Shown here piece after piece: positions 1-8,148 of a stretch of DNA of 64,000 bases (its first letter is position 1; every line of letters starts with the position of its first letter). The notes beneath the pieces were generated by a model. That model searched no databases, was not told the origin of the DNA, and saw nothing but the letters and a program-made list of their open reading frames with translations. The DNA lies in the NCBI GenBank assembly GCA_051859505.1, contig JBHYFN010000008.1:1-64000 (forward strand). Direction: 5' to 3'. Origin of the DNA: JAFIEN01 sp051859505. GTDB lineage: Bacteria > Pseudomonadota > Alphaproteobacteria > Rhodobacterales > Rhodobacteraceae. The translations under genes and the position numbers were made by a program.

Positions 1-789
1 GCCAAGCTGAACCAGGGCTGTGCCCACCGGCACCTCATCGGTCGTGACCGGCAACAGGCCGCCCGAGGGCGCGCTGGCCGTGCTCGCCCCGCTGGCCGAA
101 GGGGCCGAGGCGGCCGCCGCCGCAAAACCCGCGGGCCGGGCCGGCGGGCGGAGCGCGGTGCTGACGCCGGGAACGGAGGCGGGGATCACCTCGAGCGACG
201 CCTCGCCCTGGGCAACGGCCTCGCCATCAAGGCTGACGGAAACGGGCGCATCCGTGCCGGCCTCGAGAGCGGCGAGCGGATTGGTCTCGGCCGCGATCAG
301 ATCGGCAAGTGCCAGCACATCCTCGGCCGAAAGCGTGCCGTCGGCCGAGGCCAGGATCGGCACCTCGCCGGTCGCGGCAACCCCCGCCTCGACCGGCGGC
401 GCGCCGATCGGGGCCACTTCGCCCGCCTCGGCCATCGACTGGACCTCGAGATCCTCATCCGCAAGGGCGATGGGCGTGGGCGCCAGCAAAAGCACGTCCT
501 CGGGGGCGCCCGCCTCGCCCTCGGCCACGACGGTATTGACCGAAAGGCCGGTGTTCTGGGCGATCTGTCCGCCGGCATCCGCCGGGGCCACCCGCATCGG
601 CCCTTCCATCGCGCGCACCACCGGAATGCCCGTCACATCCCGCACCAGAAGCTTGTAGCCCCAGAACGCCACGCCCGCGACAAGCGCAACCGAGACCGCC
701 GCCCCCGCAAGCTGCATGACCTTGCCCGCACGCTCGACCGCACGGGCCGCGAGAGGGGCCACAACGGGCCCGTCGGTACCTACTGCCAT
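1..789 (-). CDS. SPOR-domain envelope protein, C-terminus cut by window edge
   Basis: The reading frame is open from an ATG at the upper end to base 1, so the C-terminus lies outside the window. The product starts MAVGTDGPVV and has one hydrophobic segment at about residues 25-45 (QLAGAAVSVALVAGVAFWGY), typical of an inner-membrane anchor. A long Ala/Pro/Glu-rich linker follows. The last visible residues, VPVGTALVQLG, match the opening strand of a SPOR domain, which binds denuded peptidoglycan at the division septum (family knowledge). It lies 86 bases downstream of argS on the same strand, an order usual in Rhodobacterales, where a beta-N-acetylhexosaminidase gene often comes next (expected, not seen). 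The SPOR call rests on a short visible stretch plus this context. Confidence 0.78.
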   Translation of the reverse strand, partial: MAVGTDGPVVAPLAARAVERAGKVMQLAGAAVSVALVAGVAFWGYKLLVRDVTGIPVVRAMEGPMRVAPADAGGQIAQNTGLSVNTVVAEGEAGAPEDVLLLAPTPIALADEDLEVQSMAEAGEVAPIGAPPVEAGVAATGEVPILASADGTLSAEDVLALADLIAAETNPLAALEAGTDAPVSVSLDGEAVAQGEASLEVIPASVPGVSTALRPPARPAGFAAAAASAPSASGASTASAPSGGLLPVTTDEVPVGTALVQLG

Positions 790-875
790 CTTCGCCTCAC
801 TGCCGACGCAAGAGGCCAAAGCCCCCGGCCGATCGTTTCTTGCTGCCTCGCTCGATCCGCCGGAAGTGGTGCGCT

Positions 876-2618
876 TCAGCGCATCTCGTCCACCGGGGTC
901 ACGCCAAGGATACCAAGACCGGCCGAAATAACAACTGCCGTGGCCCGAATCAGGGCGATTTTCGCCTGTGTGACCTCTGGATCACCCTCTTGCAGGAAGC
1001 GCAGGGCCGGATCGTCATTGCCCCGGTTCCAGAGCGCGTGGAAATCCGAGGCCAGATCGTAGAGGTAGAAGGCGATGCGATGCGGCTCGTTCCCGCGGGC
1101 CGCGATTTCGACCAGACGCGGCCATTCGGCGATCTGGCGGGCAAGTTTCAGCTCGGCCTCATGGGTCAGGCCGGACAGATCGGCCCGCGTCACGGCGGCG
1201 TTGGAGACATCGACCCCCGCCTCATGCGCGCGCCTCAGGACAGACTGGATCCGGGCATGGGCATATTGCACGTAGAAGACCGGGTTGTCCTTCGACTGTT
1301 CCAGCACCTTGTCGAAATCGAAATCCAGCGGCGCGTCGTTCTTGCGCGTCAGCATGTGGAACCGCGCCACATCCGGCCCCACCTGTTCGATCACGTCGCG
1401 CAGGGTGACGAAGGTGCCCGCCCGCTTCGACATCTTGAACGGCGCGCCGTCCTTCCAGAGCTTCACCAGCTGGATCAGCTTGATATCCAGCGGCACCCGC
1501 CCCTCCGACAGCGCCGCGACCGCCGCCTTCATCCGCTTGACATAGCCGCCATGATCGGCGCCGAACACGTCGATCAGCGCATCGAAGCCGCGTTCGACCT
1601 TGTCGAAGTGATAGGCGATGTCGGGGGCGAAATAGGTCCAGCTGCCATCGGATTTCTTCACCGGACGGTCCACATCGTCGCCATGCGCGGTCGAGCGGAA
1701 GAGGGTCTGCTTGCGCGGTTCCCAATCCTCGGGGGTCTTGCCCTTCGGCGGGTCCAGCTGGCCCTCGTAGATCAGGCCCATCTCGCGCAGACGGGTGATC
1801 GCGGCCTCGATCTTGCCGGTGCCGTAAAGCGCCTTTTCCGAGGAATAGACATCCATCGTGACGCCCAGAAGCGCCAGATCCTCGCGGATCATCTGCATCA
1901 TCCGCTCGGTGGCGAAGTCGCGCACCTCGGCCAGCCAATACTGCTCGCCCTTGTCGAGCAGGCTCTCGCCGTATTTCTCTTTCAGCGCCTCGCCCACCGG
2001 AACAAGGTAGTCGCCGGGATACAGCCCCTCGGCGATCTCGGGCGCATGGCCACAGGCCTCGCGGTAGCGTTCATAGGCCGAGCGCGCCAGCACATCGACC
2101 TGCGCGCCGCCGTCGTTGATGTAATATTCGCGCGTCACATCCCAGCCGGCATAGGCCAGAAGGCTTGCCAGCGCATCGCCGAAGATCGCGCCGCGGGTAT
2201 GGCCCACATGCATCGGGCCGGTGGGATTGGCGCTGACGAATTCCACATTCACCCGACGCCCCTGCCCCAGGGTTGAGCGGCCGAAATCCGGCGCCGTGAG
2301 GGCCGCCAGCAGGACCGAGTGCCAGACCGCAGGCTCAAGCCGCAGGTTGAGGAAGCCCGGCCCCGCGACCGTCGCATCGGCCACCCTGGGATCGGCGCGA
2401 AGCCCCTCGGCCAGCGCCTCGGCGATGGCGCGGGGGGCAAGGCCCGCGGGTTTGGCCAGGACCATCGCGGCATTGGTCGCCATATCGCCATGGCCCGCAT
2501 CCCGCGGCGGCTCAACCGTGACGGCATCGAAGGACAGGCCCGCGGGCAGGCGCCCCTCTGCAACCATCGCGTCAAGCGCGGTCAGGACGGTCTGGCGGAT
2601 CTCGGTAAAGATGTTCAT
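876..2618 (-). CDS. argS: arginyl-tRNA synthetase
   Basis: This class I aminoacyl-tRNA synthetase charges tRNA-Arg in the cytoplasm. The protein has 580 residues, close to the usual ArgRS length. An N-terminal additional domain comes first (residues 1-110). The HIGH-type signature HVGH is at 137-140 inside SANPTGPMHVGH. A KMSKR loop lies in the middle of the protein (PFKMSKRAGT), and the C-terminal anticodon-binding DALR domain ends in PVDEMR. An in-frame start 45 bases further upstream would only add an Arg/Pro-rich stretch unlike the family, so MNIFTEIRQT was taken as the start. The SPOR-domain gene follows on the same strand. The upstream 223 bases separate it from a divergent small gene and should hold its promoter. 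Confidence 0.97.
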   Translation of the reverse strand: MNIFTEIRQTVLTALDAMVAEGRLPAGLSFDAVTVEPPRDAGHGDMATNAAMVLAKPAGLAPRAIAEALAEGLRADPRVADATVAGPGFLNLRLEPAVWHSVLLAALTAPDFGRSTLGQGRRVNVEFVSANPTGPMHVGHTRGAIFGDALASLLAYAGWDVTREYYINDGGAQVDVLARSAYERYREACGHAPEIAEGLYPGDYLVPVGEALKEKYGESLLDKGEQYWLAEVRDFATERMMQMIREDLALLGVTMDVYSSEKALYGTGKIEAAITRLREMGLIYEGQLDPPKGKTPEDWEPRKQTLFRSTAHGDDVDRPVKKSDGSWTYFAPDIAYHFDKVERGFDALIDVFGADHGGYVKRMKAAVAALSEGRVPLDIKLIQLVKLWKDGAPFKMSKRAGTFVTLRDVIEQVGPDVARFHMLTRKNDAPLDFDFDKVLEQSKDNPVFYVQYAHARIQSVLRRAHEAGVDVSNAAVTRADLSGLTHEAELKLARQIAEWPRLVEIAARGNEPHRIAFYLYDLASDFHALWNRGNDDPALRFLQEGDPEVTQAKIALIRATAVVISAGLGILGVTPVDEMR

Positions 2619-2841
2619 CGGTCGGCTCCTGTTTCGCCCCGGCCGGGAAGGCCGCTGCCCCATCGGGGGTGACTGCGGGCCGGAACGGGCGATTGCGCGG
2701 GTTTATCATGGCAAGGCGGCGCGTCAACTTGTGCCGGACCCGCTGCGGGGCCGGCATGGGGCCGCCCGCCCCTTCCGCCGGATGCAAGGTGAGGCAACCC
2801 GCCGCATCCTGATGCCGCAACGCAGCATTATATCCGCCGCC

Positions 2842-3093
2842 ATGAGCATCCTGACCCCCATCCCGCCCCGCACCCCCCTGGCCGCCCGCGCCCTTCTGTC
2901 GCTTCCGCTGATCGGCTGGATCGCGCGTGATGTGGCCTTCGGCGACAAGGACAACATCTGGTATGCACTCGTCATCCTGCTGACGACGGCGATCCTGTCG
3001 CTGGCGACCTGGGGCCTTCCGGCGCTGGTGATGATGGCGCTGCTGCTGGTGCCGGTCTGCTTCGGCCTGATCATCGTCTTCTCGCTTCCCTGA
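2842..3093 (+). CDS. small membrane protein of unknown function
   Basis: The product has 83 residues and at least two strongly hydrophobic segments (about residues 45-62, ALVILLTTAILSLATWG, and 64-81, ALVMMALLLVPVCFGLIIV), with a charged turn at GDKDN before them. No family is recognised. The chosen start gives MSILTPIPPRTP. A second in-frame ATG 30 bases upstream would add MPQRSIISAA and cannot be excluded. Coding support comes from the open frame, GC-rich third positions and a two-helix layout. It is transcribed away from argS and stops 63 bases before the next plus-strand gene, so the two may share a transcript. Confidence 0.6.
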   Translation: MSILTPIPPRTPLAARALLSLPLIGWIARDVAFGDKDNIWYALVILLTTAILSLATWGLPALVMMALLLVPVCFGLIIVFSLP

Positions 3094-3156
3094 GCGATTG
3101 CGCGGCGCCGGCGGCTCTGCCATCCTTCGGCCATTACCGGATCGAAGGATTGCAGC

Positions 3157-3633
3157 ATGCCGTTTCCAAAGCGCCTTTGCCTGACCGGGGCTGCCACTGC
3201 ACTGGCCCTGCCGCTTCTGGCCCAGACCGCCCATGCCGATGACCCCTGCTTCCGCCGGGTCTTCGACTTTTCCGAATTGCGCGCCGAACCGGACCGGATG
3301 GTGACAGAGATCGCCCTTGGCCCCGCAGACCCCGCCGATGCGGGCAGCGGCCTGAGGATCATGCTTTTCGAGGTCTGGAGCCGGGACCACAACGCCCGCT
3401 TCATCGAACGGGCAGAGTGCCGCGACGGCATCCCCTCGGTCTGTTTCGTCGAGGGCGAGCAGGGATCCTTCACCACCGAGCCCTGGGAGGGCGGCATCCT
3501 GCTGAAACCGGGCGAATACGGCGCGAGCCTGTTCAGCGCCGAGGGCGTGATCTCGCTCTGGGCCGACGACGGCCCGGACAGCGAATTCGTGCTCTATGCC
3601 GTCGGGCCGGAGATGTGCCCGGAACCGGGCTGA
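3157..3633 (+). CDS. secreted protein of unknown function
   Basis: The 158-residue product begins with a clear Sec signal peptide: basic n-region (MPFPKRLC), hydrophobic core (LTGAATALALPLLA) and an AHA-DD cleavage site near residue 27. The mature part is acidic and rich in Asp, Glu and Gly, with four cysteines that could form two disulfides in the periplasm (near the N-terminus, in ERAEC, in SVCF and in PEMCPEPG). No enzyme motif or named domain was recognised. It lies between a small membrane-protein gene and the end of the convergent uup gene. Confidence 0.65.
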   Translation: MPFPKRLCLTGAATALALPLLAQTAHADDPCFRRVFDFSELRAEPDRMVTEIALGPADPADAGSGLRIMLFEVWSRDHNARFIERAECRDGIPSVCFVEGEQGSFTTEPWEGGILLKPGEYGASLFSAEGVISLWADDGPDSEFVLYAVGPEMCPEPG

Positions 3634-3661
3634 TGGGGCGGGTCTCGACGGGCAGCGGCGC

Positions 3662-5506
3662 TCAGCCCGCTTCGGCCTTTTCCTCCAGCGTCAGCCATTC
3701 CTCCTCGGCCGCCGCCAATGCGGCCTGCCGCTCGGCCAGGGCCTCGCCCGCCTTGCGGAACTTGACCGGCTCGCGGGTGAAAAGATCGGGGTCCGACAGG
3801 AGGGTGGTGAGCTTGTTCACCTCGGCCTCGAGCTTTTCGATCACCGCCGGAAGCTCGGCCAGCCGGTGGCGTTCAGTGAAACTCAGCCCCGCCTTGCGCA
3901 TCGGCCCCGGTTTGCTCTCCGGCGCGGGCTTGCTGTCCGCCGCGGGCGCCGCCTCTGCCTTGCGCCGGGCTGCGGGCTCGGACCCGGCCGCCCCGCTTTC
4001 GCCGCGCTGCGCAAGGGTATCCGACCAGCCCCCCGCATAGACCACGGCCCGCCCGTCGCCTTCCATCGCCACGGTCGTGGTGGCGACCCGGTCAAGGAAA
4101 TCGCGGTCGTGGCTGACAAGGAGCACCGTGCCGTCATATTCGCCAAGGATATCCTGAAGCAGGTCGAGCGTCTCGATATCCAGATCGTTGGTCGGCTCGT
4201 CCAGCACCAGGAGGTTGCTCTCCCGTGCCATCAGCCGGGCCAGCAGAAGCCGCGCCTTCTCGCCCCCCGAAAGCGATCTGACGGGGGCGCGGGCCTGCGC
4301 CTCGTCGAACAGGAAATCCTTGAGATAGCCCACCACATGCCGCGGCTGGCCGCGCACCATCACCTGATCCGAACGCCCCGAGACCCCCATCCCCGGATCG
4401 CCGGTCAGGCTGTCCCAAAGCGTCGCGTCCGGGTCGAGCGCCGCCCGCGTCTGATCGAAGACCGCGATATCAAGGTTGGTGCCAAGGATCACCCTGCCCT
4501 CATCGGGTGCAACCTCGCCCAGAAGCATCCGCACCAGCGTGGTCTTGCCCACGCCGTTCGGCCCGACAAAGGCCACGCGATCCCCGCGCTGGATCGTCAG
4601 GTCAAGGCCGCGCACGATCTGGCGGCCGTCATAGCTCTTGCCCAGACCCCGCGCCTCGATCACCTTCTTGCCGGAAACCGCCCCGCCATCAAAGGCCATC
4701 GCCGCCGTGCCCTGCCTGCGGATCTGCGCCGCCCGCTGGGCGCGCAGCTCCTGCAAGGCGCGCACGCGGCCCATGTTGCGCTTGCGCCGGGCCGAGATCC
4801 CCTCGACCGCCCAGCGCGCCTCGGCCTTGATCTTGCGGTCAAGCTTGTGGCGGGCGGCGTCCTCTTCCTCCCAGATCCGGTCGCGCCAGGCCTCGAACCC
4901 GTCAAAGCCCTTGTCCAGCCGCCGCACCTCGCCCCGGTCGATCCAGAGCGTGGCCCGGCTCAGCGCCTTGAGGAACGCCCGGTCATGCGAGATCAGGACG
5001 AAGCCGGCGCGGGTTTCGCGCAGCGCGGCCTCGAGCCAGCCGATCGCGGTGATGTCGAGGTGGTTGGTCGGCTCATCCAGCAGCATCAGTTCCGGCGCCT
5101 CGGCCATCAGCCGCGCCAGCGCCGCCCGCCGCCTTTCGCCGCCCGAGGCGGTTGCCACGTCACGGGACGGATCGAAGCGCAGCCCCTCGGCCACGACCTC
5201 GATCCTGTAGCCCTCGCCCTCGGGCAGGGGGCTGGCCGCGTAATCGCCAAGCGTGGCGAAACCGGCCATGTCGGGATCCTGCTCCATGTAGCCCACCCGC
5301 ACGCCGGGGGCGAGGGCACGCTCGCCCCGGTCGGGCTCGACCAGCCCGGCCATGACCTTCATCAGCGTGGATTTGCCCGATCCGTTGCGCCCGACCAGGG
5401 CGAGCCTGTCCCCCGGCTGGACCGAAAGCGAGAGGGCATCAAAGACCGGATCGCCCCCGAAGGTGAGCGAAATGTCGGAGAGTTGCAGAAGCGGAGTGCG
5501 GGCCAT
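3662..5506 (-). CDS. uup: ABC-F type ATPase, Uup family
   Basis: This soluble duplicated ATP-binding cassette protein has no membrane domain; family members act on ribosomes or DNA rather than in transport. The 614 residues carry Walker A GRNGSGKST at 39-47 and GPNGVGKTT near 315. The signatures are ASGGERRR and LSGGEKAR, and both halves have a Walker B LLDEPTNHLD or VLDEPTNDLD. The last 80 or so residues after an Ala/Pro/Lys linker form a predicted coiled coil (RLAELPAVIEKLEAEVNKL), the C-terminal extension that marks Uup among ABC-F proteins. The upstream acyltransferase gene ends 9 bases before this start, so they are probably co-transcribed. The exact role (ribosome rescue or tolerance of DNA transposition and excision) is not settled by the sequence. 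Confidence 0.9.
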   Translation of the reverse strand: MARTPLLQLSDISLTFGGDPVFDALSLSVQPGDRLALVGRNGSGKSTLMKVMAGLVEPDRGERALAPGVRVGYMEQDPDMAGFATLGDYAASPLPEGEGYRIEVVAEGLRFDPSRDVATASGGERRRAALARLMAEAPELMLLDEPTNHLDITAIGWLEAALRETRAGFVLISHDRAFLKALSRATLWIDRGEVRRLDKGFDGFEAWRDRIWEEEDAARHKLDRKIKAEARWAVEGISARRKRNMGRVRALQELRAQRAAQIRRQGTAAMAFDGGAVSGKKVIEARGLGKSYDGRQIVRGLDLTIQRGDRVAFVGPNGVGKTTLVRMLLGEVAPDEGRVILGTNLDIAVFDQTRAALDPDATLWDSLTGDPGMGVSGRSDQVMVRGQPRHVVGYLKDFLFDEAQARAPVRSLSGGEKARLLLARLMARESNLLVLDEPTNDLDIETLDLLQDILGEYDGTVLLVSHDRDFLDRVATTTVAMEGDGRAVVYAGGWSDTLAQRGESGAAGSEPAARRKAEAAPAADSKPAPESKPGPMRKAGLSFTERHRLAELPAVIEKLEAEVNKLTTLLSDPDLFTREPVKFRKAGEALAERQAALAAAEEEWLTLEEKAEAG

Positions 5507-5515
5507 GCCGCCCAG

Positions 5516-6379
5516 CTAGTCCGCCCCCCGGCCAACCGCAAGCCCCCCGCCACCGGGCGCGCCCGTCCCTGCACCAAGGGCGGCCTCCGCGCCCTGCAGC
5601 GTCACCGCCTCGGCCAGCTGCCGCAGGGCACGCAGGCGGGCGGGAGGGATGGCGGCGATCTCGACCCCGGTGAAGACATGCAGGGTCGCCAGCGTCCGGT
5701 CGATCACCGCATGGTCACTGACGCGGCCGCCCATGGCGAGGTAGCTGCGCAGAAGCGGCGGCATGGCGCGCTGGGCCGCTGCGGGATCCGGCACATCCGC
5801 CGGATGCCCCGCCCGGGGAAGGGGCACCGTCTCGGAGGCGCACCGCCCCGGGGCCCAGTCGGGCGGCGCCAGGTGGCCGGCGGCAAGGGCGGCAAGGGCG
5901 GGCGCATGGCGGGCGGGATCGGTGCCGGCGAAGGAGGAACAGCCGAACAGGAAGCCGATGTCATGGGCCGCCACAAGACGCGCCATCCCCCCCCAGGCGA
6001 GACGCAGAAGATCGGCATCCTGCAGGCCGGGGCGGATGCAGAAGCGGCCGATCTCGGCCAGGGGGCCGGTCCTGCGGGCCAGCAGGGTCAGGTCGTAGAA
6101 CCGGGCCGCATAGCAGCGCGACAGGGCGGCCCCCGAGGGCAGGAGAAGCATCCGGTAGGTCGCCGCGGGCTGTCCTGTCGCCACGTCCTCGATCAGGACA
6201 TGCAGCGCCCGGGCATCGAAGGCATCGGCCTCGCGGCCGTCCTTGCGGGGCGCAAGGCCCGCCCGGGTGATGAAGCAGTCGTGCCGCAGACGCTGGGCCG
6301 CGGCAAGGCCGGCGGCATCGGTGACGATGCGGACCCGGTAGCCGTCGTTGCGGCGGGGGCGGGGCAGAGCCGCAGTCAT
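5516..6379 (-). CDS. olsB: GNAT-fold N-acyltransferase, OlsB-like (ornithine lipid synthesis)
   Basis: The product resembles the hemolysin-like GNAT acyltransferases that move a 3-hydroxyacyl chain from acyl carrier protein to the alpha-amino group of ornithine, the first step of phosphorus-free ornithine lipids. Matching features are RVRIVTDAAGLAAAQRLRHD near the N-terminus, LIEDVATGQPAATYRMLL, the GRFCIRPG core and GFLFGCSSFAGTDP, all typical of OlsB. The ATG giving MTAALPRPRR (287 residues) is preferred over an in-frame ATG 24 bases upstream. The partner olsA is not in the window, so only the first pathway step is encoded here. It sits just upstream of uup and divergently from msrB, with only 72 bases for both promoters. 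The family call is good, but the substrate is inferred. Confidence 0.75.
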   Translation of the reverse strand: MTAALPRPRRNDGYRVRIVTDAAGLAAAQRLRHDCFITRAGLAPRKDGREADAFDARALHVLIEDVATGQPAATYRMLLLPSGAALSRCYAARFYDLTLLARRTGPLAEIGRFCIRPGLQDADLLRLAWGGMARLVAAHDIGFLFGCSSFAGTDPARHAPALAALAAGHLAPPDWAPGRCASETVPLPRAGHPADVPDPAAAQRAMPPLLRSYLAMGGRVSDHAVIDRTLATLHVFTGVEIAAIPPARLRALRQLAEAVTLQGAEAALGAGTGAPGGGGLAVGRGAD

Positions 6380-6451
6380 CAGGCACCTCATCGGACTTGG
6401 CACATGGCGCGCGGCGCCCTAACTCTCGTGGGCGACAGGATAGGGGGCGAC

Positions 6452-6847
6452 ATGGACAAAGTCATCAAGTCCGATGCGGAATGGCGGGCGCAGCTTTCCG
6501 AGCTGGCCTACAAGGTGACGCGCCGGCATGGGACCGAGCGCGCCTTCACGCATGACGATTTTCCCAAGGGGCCGGGACGGTATCATTGTGTCTGCTGCGG
6601 CGCGGCCCTGTTCGATGCCGGGGCCAAGTTCGACAGCGGGACGGGCTGGCCATCCTTTTACGCGCCACTCGCCCCGGAGGCTGTGGGCGAGAGGGTCGAC
6701 CGCAGCTTCTTCATGAAGCGCACCGAGGTGCATTGCGCGCGGTGCGAGGCGCATCTGGGGCATGTCTTTCCCGATGGTCCGCCGCCAACGGGGCTGAGAT
6801 ACTGCATGAATGGCGTCGCGCTGGTCTTCGAGCCGGACAACGGTTGA
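6452..6847 (+). CDS. msrB: peptide-methionine (R)-S-oxide reductase
   Basis: MsrB reduces the R epimer of methionine sulfoxide in oxidised proteins. The 131 residues have the full family layout: two zinc-binding pairs (CVCC near residue 50 and CARC near 95), the GTGWPSF segment, HLGHVFPDGPPPTGLRYC with the catalytic cysteine in RYCMN, and the C-terminal ALVFEP strand. Only one redox cysteine is obvious near the active site, so recycling may use thioredoxin through another Cys or directly. The ATG is preceded by GGATAGGGGG. The stop codon lies inside the first copy of a threefold 10-bp repeat. Confidence 0.96.
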   Translation: MDKVIKSDAEWRAQLSELAYKVTRRHGTERAFTHDDFPKGPGRYHCVCCGAALFDAGAKFDSGTGWPSFYAPLAPEAVGERVDRSFFMKRTEVHCARCEAHLGHVFPDGPPPTGLRYCMNGVALVFEPDNG

Positions 6848-6870
6848 GGGCGGTTGAGGGCGGTTGAGGG
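6841..6870. repeat. three tandem copies of a 10-bp unit over the msrB stop codon
   Basis: CGGTTGAGGG occurs three times head to tail without a mismatch. The first copy supplies the last Gly codon and the TGA stop of msrB. The unit keeps a TGA in each copy, though in shifting frame. This looks like a slippage duplication; no function can be read from it. Confidence 0.95.
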
Positions 6871-6877
6871 CGGGAGC

Positions 6878-6901
6878 GGCCGAATTTGGCCAAATTCGGC
6901 C
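6878..6901. repeat. perfect 24-bp palindrome, AT-core family
   Basis: The two 12-base halves are exact reverse complements (left half GGCCGAATTTGG, centre TTTGGCCAAA). It starts 31 bases after the msrB stop. It can form a hairpin but has no following T tract, so it may be a terminator, a protein site or a REP-like unit. A second, related palindrome lies 80 bases on. Confidence 0.85.
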
Positions 6902-6981
6902 CCGCCGGGGCCCGGCCTTCGTCAGTTGACCCTTTTGCTGCGCCGCCCCGACGCTGACGCAACCGGTTGAGCGCCGCCCAA

Positions 6982-7011
6982 GCGCGAAAGATTTGGCCAA
7001 ATTTTTCGCGC
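6982..7011. repeat. 30-bp near-perfect palindrome, AT-core family
   Basis: Fourteen of fifteen base pairs match, the exception being a G.T pair. The left half is GCGCGAAAGATTTGG. The central ATTTGGCCAAAT is shared with the palindrome 80 bases upstream, which shows the two are related rather than chance structures. Confidence 0.8.
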
Positions 7012-7162
7012 CCGGCCCCGGGCCGCGACCGTCGCCCGACGTCTGCCCCCCCGCGCCCGGTTCATCCGCCGCTCGGCTAGACTTGTGATCCTCCAAGCCT
7101 TGCGCCACAACCTTGCCCAACCTCTCCCCGACAGCTGGGACGCCTCCCAGGAAGGACAGCAG

Positions 7163-8137
7163 ATGACCGCCGCCACGCACCCCGCCCCGATCTTCTCCGG
7201 CACGATCCCCGCGCTGATGACGCCCTGCAAGCCCGACCGCACGCCCGATTACGACGCCCTCGTCGCCCGGGCCGAGGCGTTGATCGGGCTGGGCATGCGG
7301 GCCGTGGTCTATTGCGGCTCGATGGGGGACTGGCCGCTTCTGACCGATGACGAGCGGATGGAGGGTGTGGCCCGCCTTGTCGCCGCAGGCATCCCGGTCA
7401 TCGTCGGTACCGGCGCGGTCAACACCAGGATCGCCGTCGCCCATGCCGCCCATGCGGCAAAGGTGGGGGCGGCGGGCCTCATGGTGATCCCGCGGGTGCT
7501 CTCGCGCGGGTCGGTGGTGGCGGCGCAGAAGGACCATTTCAAGGCGATCCTCTCTGCCGCGCCCGATCTGCCGGCAGTGATCTACAACAGCCCCTATTAC
7601 GGCTTCGCCACCCGGGCCGATCTGTTCTTCGCGCTTCGCGCCGAACATCCCAACCTTGTCGGCTTCAAGGAATTCGGCGGCCCCGAGGATCTGTCCTACG
7701 CCGCCGAGCATATCACCAGCCGCGACGGCGAGGTCACGCTGATGATCGGCGTCGATACCTGCGTCTTCCACGGCTATGTCAACTGCGGCGCGACCGGCGC
7801 GATCACCGGGATCGGCAACGTGCTGCCGCGCGAGGTGTTGCACCTGACCGCGCTGTGCGAGGCGGCCGCCAAGGGCGATGCCGCCGCGCGGCGGTTCGCG
7901 AAGGAGCTGGACGAAGCGATGCTGGTCCTTTCCACCGTGGACGCGGGCCCCGATCTGGTCCTGTTCTTCAAGCATATGATGGTCCTGAAGGGTCATGCCG
8001 AATTCACCCTGCATTTCAACGAGACGGACCGGCTTTCCGACAGCCAGCGCGGCTTTTGCGAGGCGCAGCTTGCGCTCTTTGACAGCTGGTATGCCGACTG
8101 GATCCGCGATCCTGCCGTCGCGAAATACCGGGTCTGA
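7163..8137 (+). CDS. DHDPS-family lyase/deaminase, probable pyrroline-4-hydroxy-2-carboxylate deaminase
   Basis: This class I aldolase-fold (TIM barrel) protein of 324 residues belongs to the dihydrodipicolinate synthase family. The Schiff-base lysine is K169 in GFKEFGG and the conserved tyrosine is Y141 in YNSPYYG; the GTGAVNT loop is at 82-88. The genome has no need for a DapA in this setting. The next genes (FAD amino-acid oxidase, hydroxyproline epimerase, aconitase X) make delta-1-pyrroline-4-hydroxy-2-carboxylate deaminase the best role; that enzyme yields 2-oxoglutarate semialdehyde in hydroxyproline breakdown. Family assignment is firm; substrate is inferred from context. AGGAAGGAC precedes the ATG. 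It is the first gene of the operon; the next starts 11 bases after its stop. Confidence 0.82.
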   Translation: MTAATHPAPIFSGTIPALMTPCKPDRTPDYDALVARAEALIGLGMRAVVYCGSMGDWPLLTDDERMEGVARLVAAGIPVIVGTGAVNTRIAVAHAAHAAKVGAAGLMVIPRVLSRGSVVAAQKDHFKAILSAAPDLPAVIYNSPYYGFATRADLFFALRAEHPNLVGFKEFGGPEDLSYAAEHITSRDGEVTLMIGVDTCVFHGYVNCGATGAITGIGNVLPREVLHLTALCEAAAKGDAAARRFAKELDEAMLVLSTVDAGPDLVLFFKHMMVLKGHAEFTLHFNETDRLSDSQRGFCEAQLALFDSWYADWIRDPAVAKYRV

Positions 8138-8148
8138 GGCCCGACCCC

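Larger units (their letters stand above)
6848..7162. other. 315-base intergenic region with two AT-core palindromes
   Basis: No credible gene was found between msrB and the hydroxyproline operon. The stretch holds the rest of the 10-bp triplication, a perfect 24-bp palindrome, a 30-bp near-palindrome, and a final stretch ending in the ribosome-binding site AGGAAGGAC ahead of the next ATG. The operon promoter should lie in the last 150 bases, but no convincing -35/-10 pair is visible. Confidence 0.7.

Noticed and set aside
840..2276. A 478-codon plus-strand frame opposite argS
   Set aside because: argS on the minus strand has HIGH and KMSKR motifs; the plus-strand product is His/Arg/Gln-rich with no family resemblance.
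3596..6847. A 1083-codon open frame on the plus strand
   Set aside because: It lies opposite the real minus-strand uup and olsB genes, which carry clear motifs. Only its last 131 codons are a gene (msrB). Long antisense frames are common at this G+C.
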